This document shows positions 17,819 to 25,090 of a stretch of 64,000 nucleotides of DNA, in pieces. The translations under genes were made by a program, and so were the position numbers. The stretch covers positions 1-64,000 of the forward strand of contig JAWSVD010000074.1 of assembly GCA_033852095.1 (NCBI GenBank), in the 5' to 3' direction. The number at the start of each line of letters is the position of its first letter. Positions within the stretch are counted from its first letter, which is position 1. The DNA comes from CALCKW01 sp033852095. GTDB taxonomy: Bacteria; Pseudomonadota; Gammaproteobacteria; CALCKW01. The notes under the pieces were generated by a model. It searched no databases and had not been told where the DNA came from. It worked only from the letters and a program-made list of their open reading frames with translations.

Positions 17819-18523
17819 CTAACCGACCGCGCTCAGCCGGCGGTTTCTACCACCGACTTCGCCGTTCAGGAGCGGCACAAAGTGTACGTCTTGTATATCT
17901 TCTCGCTGGTATTGGCCATCACTGAAAGTGATGCGAACAAGCACTTGAGAACCGTTCTCGATGCGCAGCGGCATGACCAGACGGCCACCCTCGGCGAGTT
18001 GCAATAACAGGCGCTCTGGAATTTCTTCCGCGGCCGCCGTCAACATGATGCCGTCGAATGGCGCCTTGTCTTTCCAGGCTTCGTCACCGCCGCTGTGTTT
18101 TGCATAGACATTACGATAGCGGAGTGCGTAGAAACGCTCATCCGCCTTGCGCAGCAGCGGCAAGATACGCTCTTGGGTGTAAACCTTTTTCACCAAACGC
18201 GACAGCACCGCGGCCTGATAGCCCGAGCCGGTACCCAGCTCCAGAACATTATCGAGTTCGCGGTTTTCTATCAGTAACTCGGTCATCAAAGCGACGATAT
18301 AGGGCTGTGAAAGCGTCTGCTGATGCCCAATGGGCAAAGAGCCGTCTTCGTAGGCACGGTGTGACAAGGCCTCGTCCAAAAAGACGTGCCGAGGTACTGC
18401 TCCCATTTGCTCCAACACCCGCTCTTCGCGCACACCTTGTGCGCGCAAGCGTCGAACCATCTGACCACGCAAACCGGGCGCGGTGGCACCACGTCCGGCG
18501 ATGCGCTCAGCCGTTAAACGCAT
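17819..18523 (-). CDS. pcm: protein-L-isoaspartate O-methyltransferase
   Basis: SAM-dependent repair enzyme that methylates isoaspartyl residues in damaged proteins (234 aa). Markers are VPRHVFLDEALSHRAYEDGSLPIG, the substrate stretch QTLSQPYIVALMTELL, the SAM motif VLELGTGSGYQAAVL, and PFDGIMLTAAAEEIPE. The ATG start (MRLTAER) overlaps the surE 3' end by 17 bp and has GGAG 7 nt upstream; an in-frame TTG eight codons earlier is less likely. There is an unusually long spacer of about 290 bp between pcm and nlpD. Confidence 0.96.
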   Translation of the reverse strand: MRLTAERIAGRGATAPGLRGQMVRRLRAQGVREERVLEQMGAVPRHVFLDEALSHRAYEDGSLPIGHQQTLSQPYIVALMTELLIENRELDNVLELGTGSGYQAAVLSRLVKKVYTQERILPLLRKADERFYALRYRNVYAKHSGGDEAWKDKAPFDGIMLTAAAEEIPERLLLQLAEGGRLVMPLRIENGSQVLVRITFSDGQYQREDIQDVHFVPLLNGEVGGRNRRLSAVG

Positions 18524-19268
18524 AACGCTGCTCCAACCAAGTTTCAATTGCCTGCATCTGAGTGTAGCGGGTCAAATCGATCTGTAAGGCCGTAACTGAT
18601 ACAAAGCCTGATTTAACCGCATAAAAATCGGTGCCCTCACCCGCGTCAGCTTCCGCTCCTGCGGGACCAATCCAATAGACAGTCTCGCCGCGTGGGTCTT
18701 TGGTCGGGATCACAGGTTCAGATTTGTGGCGATTTCCCAGGCGGGTGGATTTGAATCCCTTCAGCTCATCGTAGGGCAGGTCCGGCACGTTGACGTTGAG
18801 GATGGTATCCCCTGGCAGCGGGTGTGAAGTCATGCGCTGCACCAATTCAGCTGCCACTTGGCCGGCGGTTTCAAAGTGCTGCGGCTGATGGCTCGCCATG
18901 GAGATAGCAATCGCGGGCAAGCCCAAGTGACGCCCTTCAACCGCCGCGGCAACCGTTCCCGAGTAGAGCACGTCGTCCCCCATGTTGGGGCCGTTGTTGA
19001 TACCGCTGACCACCATGTCCGCAGGCTGTTCGTCCATGCCATTGATCGCCAGCAAAACACAGTCTGCGGGGGTTCCCTCGACAGAGACCATGCCGTTGCT
19101 GTGGCGGTGTACACGCAGAGGCTGAGTCAGTGTCAGCGCATTGCTCGCGCCACTGCGGTTGCGGTCCGGCGCGACCACTCGCGTGTCAGCGACAGCTGCC
19201 AAGTGCTCAGCCAACACCCGGATGCCAGGTGCGAGGTAGCCGTCATCGTTGCTGATTAATATACGCAT
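18507..19268 (-). CDS. surE: 5'/3'-nucleotidase SurE
   Basis: Metal-dependent nucleotidase and exopolyphosphatase important in stationary phase (253 aa). The N-terminus MRILISNDDGYLAPG carries the metal-binding Asp-Asp. APDRNRSGASNALTL and VSGINNGPNMGDDVLYSGTVAAA are the other SurE signatures. The start was placed at MRILISNDDG; eight in-frame codons upstream lack family similarity. Its 3' end overlaps pcm. It heads the surE-pcm-nlpD-rpoS cluster and is divergent from the YheT-like hydrolase gene. Confidence 0.97.
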   Translation of the reverse strand: MRILISNDDGYLAPGIRVLAEHLAAVADTRVVAPDRNRSGASNALTLTQPLRVHRHSNGMVSVEGTPADCVLLAINGMDEQPADMVVSGINNGPNMGDDVLYSGTVAAAVEGRHLGLPAIAISMASHQPQHFETAGQVAAELVQRMTSHPLPGDTILNVNVPDLPYDELKGFKSTRLGNRHKSEPVIPTKDPRGETVYWIGPAGAEADAGEGTDFYAVKSGFVSVTALQIDLTRYTQMQAIETWLEQRYAFNG

Positions 19269-19357
19269 GCAAACCGTGCCATTGAAAACCAATCACTATA
19301 TATAGCAGCCGGCAAAGCGTAGTACAGTCGAAGCTGACTATTTTTCCACTGCACTAG

Positions 19358-20326
19358 ATGATCATTAATTCGAAATTCCAAGCCCCTAGGTGGCTGTCCA
19401 GCCCGCACGCACAAACCCTGTTTGCGGCCAGACTGCGCAAGGTCGAGCGGCCGCCCATTTGGGCAGAGCGCTGCGCCACACCCGACAATGACTTCATCGA
19501 CCTGCATTGCTTTGGCAACCCCGATGGGCCGCAAGTGATGGTGTTCCACGGCCTTGAGGGCTCATCCCGCTCCCCCTACGCCTGCGGATTGATAAAAGCA
19601 CTGATCGCCCAAAACCTAGGCGGTGCGGTGATGCACTTCCGTGGCTGCTCAGGCGAGCCCAACAAAAAAGTGCAGAGCTACCACTGCGGGCACACTACTG
19701 ATATTGCCTGGTTGCTGCACAGGGTCGCTGTCACTAGGCCGGGCCAGCCCTTGCTTGCGGTGGGATTTTCCATCGGCGCCGCCGCGCTGCTCAACACCCT
19801 GGCTCAAGAGAAGCTACCGGCTGAACTGTGTTATGCCATCGCCGTGTCGACGCCTTTCGAACCTCGCAGTGGGGCCGAACGCATGAACACCGGCATTTCG
19901 CGGATCTACCAGCGCTCCCTCATAAAGGACTGCGTCAGATCAGCAAAAGCCAAGCTGGCCAGCGGGGTGGCACTGCCGGTTGATGTGGAGAAACTGGAGC
20001 AGGCAAAGACATTTTGGGAATTCGATCATCACGTCACAGCCCCTTTGCACGGCTTTGACAGCGCTGACGACTACTACAATCGTGCGGCACCGAGGCAACG
20101 CTTGCGGCAAATCGACCGACGTTGTCACATTATTCATGCGCTGGACGACCCCTTCTTTGAGCCCGGCATGATCCCCACCGACGACGAATTGGGCCCGAAC
20201 ACCATCCTAGAACTGAGCCAGAGTGGAGGTCACGTGGGTTTTGTCTGTGGCCCGCTGTGGCGGCCAGTCTATTGGCTGGAACAAAGGCTCACTGAATTGC
20301 TCACTACCGCTTTGAACGACGCATAG
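19358..20326 (+). CDS. YheT-like alpha/beta hydrolase
   Basis: A 322-aa member of the YheT/UPF0017 alpha/beta hydrolase family. The N-terminus has WLSSPHAQTLFAARLRK, then VMVFHGLEGSSRSPYACGL (oxyanion region), and HFRGCSGEPNKKVQSYHCGHTTD. The nucleophile elbow is GFSIGA (Ser at about 145). The probable acid is in HALDDPFF and the His is in GGHVGFV. Substrate is unknown; relatives are annotated as esterases or hydrolases. It is divergent from surE and converges on the next gene, with a 23-bp overlap of coding ends. Confidence 0.88.
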   Translation: MIINSKFQAPRWLSSPHAQTLFAARLRKVERPPIWAERCATPDNDFIDLHCFGNPDGPQVMVFHGLEGSSRSPYACGLIKALIAQNLGGAVMHFRGCSGEPNKKVQSYHCGHTTDIAWLLHRVAVTRPGQPLLAVGFSIGAAALLNTLAQEKLPAELCYAIAVSTPFEPRSGAERMNTGISRIYQRSLIKDCVRSAKAKLASGVALPVDVEKLEQAKTFWEFDHHVTAPLHGFDSADDYYNRAAPRQRLRQIDRRCHIIHALDDPFFEPGMIPTDDELGPNTILELSQSGGHVGFVCGPLWRPVYWLEQRLTELLTTALNDA

Positions 20327-21785
20327 GGGCTGCAGTAGCCACACCGCGATCTTGCTCATTTGCCGCAGTGCTCGGTGAAAATTGTGCGGACACCGGTATG
20401 GCCATTGGCGACTGCCCCGGTGCTTCTGGCTGCATACGCTTTCGCAATGCAAGCAGTGTCGCCGTCTTCGAAGTCAATTGGGCGATAGCTTTGAATTTTT
20501 CAAGCTCGAAAGCTCCGATCGGATGAGGCTCAAACCCTGCCTGCCCTGCATCCGCGTAGAGCACGCCCAAAAGTCGATCTCCGCAAAAGACAGACGCCCA
20601 GAGTGAGCCTTCAACGCAGGCCGCCTCAGATTCAGATGCAGCCACACCCCGCAATTCATCGGGCATCTCCGCAGAGAACTGAGTGACACGCGGTTTTTGC
20701 AGCAGAACGCCTAGAAAGGGCCGATCGTCCACAGCGACATCATCAGCCGCCAACATGCTTTCTTCGCTGAGGCATTTGCGGCGGCGACTGTGCAACTCTT
20801 GCGCCTCTGGGTCCCACTCAAGCCAGTGCGCCCGCGACAAGGATCCGGTGTTGCACACCGCGTGCATCAAGTGATCGAGTATTTCGCCAAAGCGTGCCTC
20901 CCCCTGTTGAACTCGGCTTTTCACGGTCGCAATCGCATTGCCGAAGGCAAGCTCTCGGCAACGGGTGCAACGCGAGCCTTCTTCGCAGCTTGCGGGCTGC
21001 CCACCCAACAGTGCCTTTTGCTGCGCGGGAACAAAGGCTCGCAGCGCCGTGTCCATCTGCTGCAAACTTTCCAGCACCGTATCGATGTCACACTGAAGCT
21101 GATCAGGCGTTCTCTGCAGCTCACGCGACCAAACCTTCAGCTCTTCAGCATCAATCTGCTCAGCCCCCCTCGCCGCCACTGTTGCGGCTATTTCAACCGC
21201 CACGCCTGCGCAGCAAGCAGCGTGTTTTGTCAGACAGTAGGACTCACTTCTCAGCTGGCCGTAGAGCTGCGTCAAGGACTCGGAGAAAGCCGCGCGCTCT
21301 TGCTCCAGCGTCAGCAGCTCCACAGCAACTGGATCACCGAGCCGCATCAAGCCGGGAAACACAGCCAGTACCGCGTAGAGCTCCGCCGCGTGCAAATCCT
21401 CTTGGTTTTCGACGGAGGCCTCACCGCCCCACTCGCCGATCAAGCCCGCCGCCATCGCCGAGCGAAAACACAACAGCCTGTAACTTTGGCGCTGTTCGTC
21501 GCCGAGACCGCTGCTGTCCAAGGAGCCCAAGGACGCATACCATCGCTCGGGGTGGGCATCGAGCCACTGAATCGCCAGCGCACGCAGCCCTGAATAACCG
21601 TGCAGCGGTGTTTTTGTCTCGGATTCTTCGCCGAGCAAATGCAGCAACAGGGCGGGATCGGTCGCCAAGAGACCGCACACCGTATCGAGTGGAGCCTCCG
21701 TCGACATCAACAGTGCGTCGATGGTTTCGCTGTTGTTGGCGGTGCAGATGCCGCCAGCGGCAGTGGAATGCTCAGTATTTGACAT
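20304..21785 (-). CDS. uncharacterised protein with HDOD-like N-terminus and GAF-like C-terminus
   Basis: A 493-aa soluble protein I cannot assign to a named gene. Residues about 25-160 look like a weak HDOD domain: LLATDPALLLHLLG, GLRALAIQWLDAHPERW, RSAMAAGLIGEW, then HAAELYAVLAVFPGLMRLG. The middle is helical and rich in Gln/Glu, with a Cys cluster CEEGSRCTRC (Cys about 267, 273, 276). Residues about 300-450 resemble a GAF domain (SLWASVFCGDRLLGVLYADAGQAGF, then LTSKTATLLALRKRM). The tail is disordered. HDOD-GAF proteins are usually signal-transduction factors. It follows the pomA-pomB-PilZ genes on the same strand after a gap of about 280 bp, which suggests a link to motility but does not prove it. 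Start is ATG after a TTG. Confidence 0.55.
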   Translation of the reverse strand: MSNTEHSTAAGGICTANNSETIDALLMSTEAPLDTVCGLLATDPALLLHLLGEESETKTPLHGYSGLRALAIQWLDAHPERWYASLGSLDSSGLGDEQRQSYRLLCFRSAMAAGLIGEWGGEASVENQEDLHAAELYAVLAVFPGLMRLGDPVAVELLTLEQERAAFSESLTQLYGQLRSESYCLTKHAACCAGVAVEIAATVAARGAEQIDAEELKVWSRELQRTPDQLQCDIDTVLESLQQMDTALRAFVPAQQKALLGGQPASCEEGSRCTRCRELAFGNAIATVKSRVQQGEARFGEILDHLMHAVCNTGSLSRAHWLEWDPEAQELHSRRRKCLSEESMLAADDVAVDDRPFLGVLLQKPRVTQFSAEMPDELRGVAASESEAACVEGSLWASVFCGDRLLGVLYADAGQAGFEPHPIGAFELEKFKAIAQLTSKTATLLALRKRMQPEAPGQSPMAIPVSAQFSPSTAANEQDRGVATAAPMRRSKR

Positions 21786-22066
21786 CAAAAGGGTGGCCTC
21801 TCGTGCGCCCGCGAACGCGGGTTATTAGTACGAGAGCAGTACAAGATCCGTGCCCATCGGTGGAGATAAAGAGCGGGATCTGGCAAAAACGGGGAGATCT
21901 AAAAACGGGGACTGCGATCAATTGCCAACACGGGAAGCCATGGCAAGTCGCCCAGTGCAGGCGAATCTTTTTCAGAAATGACATCTCGATATCACTGCTG
22001 CAGACGGCGGAGCAAGGGCAGACGAAAGCGATCGCGCTGCCCCTCGGCCCTTCAAATAAGGTGCCC

Positions 22067-22684
22067 TTAGAATTCGCTGTCGTTGCGTGACCGCAGAGAC
22101 TCGATCTGCAAGCCATGGATGTGCTGTAGCAGGACCTCTCGGTCCGTTTCAGCAATTTCTACGTATTCCAGCGCACAGCGGAAATTGCCATCCGCGGAGC
22201 GCTCTTTTGGGTCTCCGCGCACTACACGCGCCAGAGCTTCAACGGTGTAGAGCGAGGGGAACAAGGTCATCTCAACCAGCACGTGCTCGCCCTCAAAGAA
22301 AGCGTTTGACCAGTCAAACGCCACGCCGCTGCCACTGATACTGGCTACAACGTTGGGCGCATCTAAGCCACTGTGCTCCTGGGTCGCTACCATGTTCACC
22401 AGAGAGTCGATGCGGGCTTCGAACAAGCGAAACAAATTGGCGACTTCGGGATTTTTCATTTCCACGTCGCGCAACGCCGCCTGGAAATTCGCGTTGTTGT
22501 CGCCCTTGCCCGCGATCGCCTGCAGCTCATACTCTCGCCGCACGATGCGGTCTCTGGCGGCCTTCACAACATCTGGCTCTAACTTGTGTGCTTTTAAGGC
22601 AACAGCATCATTGATGCGGTAGAAGGATCTGCGCTCGACACTGGAAGCGTGGGGCGCCTCCTTGTTGGGGCTCACTGTTAGCAT
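22067..22684 (-). CDS. PilZ domain protein, probable c-di-GMP-responsive motility regulator
   Basis: A 205-aa protein. The N-terminal RRSFYRI (residues 18-24) provides the RxxxR arm of a PilZ c-di-GMP site. The second motif reads SISGSG where D/NxSxxG is usual, so the first position is Ser. The beta-barrel region continues to ALEYVEI (about 110-185). A helical insert of about 75 residues lies between the two motifs. It starts 6 bp after pomB, with AGGAG 9 nt before the ATG. Position directly after stator genes suggests a flagellar-brake role like YcgR; that is inference, and binding could be weakened by the Ser substitution. Confidence 0.75.
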   Translation of the reverse strand: MLTVSPNKEAPHASSVERRSFYRINDAVALKAHKLEPDVVKAARDRIVRREYELQAIAGKGDNNANFQAALRDVEMKNPEVANLFRLFEARIDSLVNMVATQEHSGLDAPNVVASISGSGVAFDWSNAFFEGEHVLVEMTLFPSLYTVEALARVVRGDPKERSADGNFRCALEYVEIAETDREVLLQHIHGLQIESLRSRNDSEF

Positions 22685-22690
22685 CTCTGT

Positions 22691-23662
22691 TTACTCCTGA
22701 GCACTCTGCTCTTGCGTTGTCACGTCTTCGAGCGCACGTTTTGCATCCGCGGCACTGGTCGTACTCTGAATCACAATCTCCACCCGACGATTCTGAGCAC
22801 GATTCACCGCACTGTCATTGGCCAGCAAAGGCCGCACATCAGCATGGGCTCGGATTTCCATCCGACGGGGCTCAATGCCCCCTTTACTGCCCATGTAGTG
22901 CACAACGTTTGCCGCCCGCGCTGACGATAATTCCCAGTTCGAACGAAACTCATCGTTCGAGATGGGTACATTGTCCGTGTGACCTGATATCACCAAGTCA
23001 CCACTAATCTGCCCTAGGGCATTTGCTATCTTCTGTAAAACTTTTTCAGTATTCAGGCCAATGTTGGCTCTTCCCGTCTGGAAAAAACCGCGCTCGCGCA
23101 TGCGAACAACCACCTTATCGCCATCCGTGACAACTTCCAGCAGACCCTGTTTTATCTCTTTTCTGAGCAAGCGTTTTATTTCTTCGGCTTTGTTCTGCGC
23201 CATCTTGTTCAGGCGCGCTTTGATCTGCCCTTCCGATATTAACGGCCTGACCAGGGGTTCTCTTGAAGGTGTCGTGCGTTCAGAGCTCTCCGCTTGGGCC
23301 TTGCCAACGCCCGAACTTTTGGTGTCATTCACCCGCTGGTCGGTGTCTGTGAAGTCCAAATTCTGCTTGAAATGCTGGGTTGTTACCTGTTGGACAACAT
23401 TGACAATGGTGGGTGTAGGCTTTGCCGGACTGAACTCTTGAGCAATGACACTGGTGCCTTTGGGCGGGTCCTTGGCGTTAACTTCTCGCTGCACACCAAA
23501 TGCAAATTTCAAAGAACCTGCGACCCGCTTGTACTTCTGCACGTCCATTTCCGAGAAAGACAGCAACAAGACGAAAAAGCACATCAGCAGTGACATGAGA
23601 TCAGCAAACGTCGCCAGCCATCCAGGCAGCTGGGGACACGCGGGGCAATCGTCTTCATCCAT
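22691..23662 (-). CDS. pomB: flagellar stator protein, sodium-type PomB/MotB
   Basis: Stator subunit that anchors to peptidoglycan and conducts ions that drive the flagellar motor (323 aa). The single membrane segment is PGWLATFADLMSLLMCFFVL, with the ion-binding Asp in TFADLM (about residue 21). LLLSFSEMDVQKYKRVAGSLKFAFGVQ follows in the same style as Vibrio PomB, favouring sodium over proton coupling. A linker with charged residues leads to a C-terminal OmpA-like peptidoglycan-binding domain (ISGHTDNVPI, NWELSSARAANVV, NRAQNRRVEI). It starts 14 bp after pomA. Flagellar structural genes are not in this window. Confidence 0.93.
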   Translation of the reverse strand: MDEDDCPACPQLPGWLATFADLMSLLMCFFVLLLSFSEMDVQKYKRVAGSLKFAFGVQREVNAKDPPKGTSVIAQEFSPAKPTPTIVNVVQQVTTQHFKQNLDFTDTDQRVNDTKSSGVGKAQAESSERTTPSREPLVRPLISEGQIKARLNKMAQNKAEEIKRLLRKEIKQGLLEVVTDGDKVVVRMRERGFFQTGRANIGLNTEKVLQKIANALGQISGDLVISGHTDNVPISNDEFRSNWELSSARAANVVHYMGSKGGIEPRRMEIRAHADVRPLLANDSAVNRAQNRRVEIVIQSTTSAADAKRALEDVTTQEQSAQE

Positions 23663-23676
23663 GTTTCAGACTCCCC

Positions 23677-24432
23677 TTATTTGCCGGCTTCACGCTGTGA
23701 TTCTGGCAAGAAGTTATTGAGAAGCTGCTCGAGAATACGGGGATTGATCCCCTCTTGAATGCCCGCAACAGACTCTAGAATGAGGCGTTTTTTGAGTTTT
23801 TCTTCATTGGCCCGCAATTTGAGCTTGTCCGACATCGGCAGGGCAATGGTGTTAGCGATGACAGCACCGTAGAGCGTCGTCAGCAGTGCAACCGCCATGG
23901 AGGGTCCGATTGTCTTGGGGTCGTCCATGTTGCCCAACATCTGCACCAGGCCCACCAGCGTGCCGATCATGCCCATCGCAGGTGCGGCATCACCGATAGC
24001 CGAGAAGAAGTTGGCCCCTTGCTCGTGGCGCTCAATAGTGAGGTTGGTGTCCTTCATGAGCATCGCTTGAACAATCTCAGGTGGATTTCCATCAATGCAC
24101 AGCGCAATGCCTTTCTGCAAAAAAGGATCACTGATCTCTCGCCCTTCGAGCGCCAGCACGCCTTCTTTACGGGCGACGTTTGCCAACTCCACCGCCTCGG
24201 TGATCAGTACTTGAGGCGCGATACTGGCAAACATAAAGCCCTTGGCCATGACTTTAAAGGAATTGATAAAGACAGCGAGCGTCACACGAAATAACACCGC
24301 GAAGGTGGTGCCACCCACTACGATAAGCACTGACGGTACGTCAATGAAGGGCCCCATGCTGCCGCCGCTCATGATAGCTGCGACGATGATGCCTAGGGCG
24401 CCGAACATGCCGACGATTGTTGCGATATCCAC
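23677..24432 (-). CDS. pomA: flagellar stator protein, sodium-type PomA/MotA
   Basis: Four-helix membrane stator subunit that pairs with PomB (251 aa). The N-terminus DIATIVGMFGALGIIVAAIM is followed by FIDVPSVLIVVGGT. The cytoplasmic loop carries the conserved ERHEQGANFFSAIGD stretch. The last two helices contain APAMGMIGTLVGLVQML and GPSMAVALLTTLYGAVIAN. The sequence is closer to Vibrio PomA than to E. coli MotA. The start is GTG with AAGGAG 7 nt upstream; upstream in-frame codons have no family similarity. First gene of the pomA-pomB-PilZ group; divergent from the tRNA-Arg gene. Confidence 0.94.
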   Translation of the reverse strand: MDIATIVGMFGALGIIVAAIMSGGSMGPFIDVPSVLIVVGGTTFAVLFRVTLAVFINSFKVMAKGFMFASIAPQVLITEAVELANVARKEGVLALEGREISDPFLQKGIALCIDGNPPEIVQAMLMKDTNLTIERHEQGANFFSAIGDAAPAMGMIGTLVGLVQMLGNMDDPKTIGPSMAVALLTTLYGAVIANTIALPMSDKLKLRANEEKLKKRLILESVAGIQEGINPRILEQLLNNFLPESQREAGK

Positions 24433-24593
24433 TACTGTGCTCCTTGTGAGACTGCACCGGATGCCAACAGCACCCCGCACACGCAAATCCTTGCCACACT
24501 GTCATCGGCAGGAGTCAGCGCCGCTTAACAGGGCGCGATACAAGAAAGACAGGGTGAAATTATTTGCCACAGCGATTAGAATGCGCACACTGC

Positions 24594-24670
24594 GTCCCGG
24601 TAGCTCAGCTGGATAGAGCGTTCCCCTCCTAAGGGAAAAGTCGGGGGTTCGAATCCCTCTCGGGACGCCA
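24594..24670 (+). tRNA. tRNA-Arg (CCT)
   Basis: A full cloverleaf of 77 nt with encoded CCA. Acceptor GTCCCGG pairs with TCGGGAC (one G-U). The D arm is GCTC/GAGC, the anticodon arm TTCCC-CTCCTAA-GGGAA gives anticodon CCT, and the T loop is TTCGAAT. It stands alone between pomA and the protease gene. Confidence 0.96.
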
Positions 24671-25090
24671 CTATTTCAACGACTTAGCACCTTTTCGTCT
24701 TGGAGTTCTGCTCCAACGTGACTGAATCGTGACGCAGGACCAGCGGATGCCCTACTGCAGCTCGCAATTCCTCAGGCACAAGTGCCGCACAGTGCTGGGC
24801 CTATCGACTGTACTGCACCCCTAAGACCCTCCCCCAGTCAGCGGCATATTGCGCGCCATCGAGCATGCTACAAACGCGTGTTCTAGGCCGTGAATGCTAG
24901 AAATACACTCCTTTGGCACCGACCTGCTCACATTTTTTTCCTTTCTGCACCGCTTGAGCACGGCTATTCGCCGACGATCATTCGTCAAGATATGAGCACT
25001 TCAGTCGAAATGTATTAAATACATCCTACACAGCAAGATTGCTGCCATGTCGGATGGCCTCTCTACATTTCTGACTATGGAACTGGGCGT
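24671..25090. other. intergenic region upstream of the protease gene
   Basis: About 420 bp without a credible gene. It contains a polypyrimidine stretch (about 24930-24945) and a palindrome at 25010-25024 listed separately. The promoter of the astacin gene should be near its right end; no convincing -35/-10 pair was identified. Confidence 0.6.
25010..25024. promoter_or_regulatory. palindrome upstream of the astacin gene, possible operator
   Basis: ATGTATTAAATACAT is a perfect 7-bp inverted repeat around a single central base, 66 bp before the astacin start codon. Size and position fit a dimeric repressor or activator site. No regulator is implied by the sequence itself. Confidence 0.35.

Noticed and set aside
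20894..22090. A 398-aa + strand frame opposite the HDOD/GAF-like gene.
   Set aside because: The product is Arg/Pro/Ser-rich and low-complexity, and no signal, domain or ribosome site supports it.
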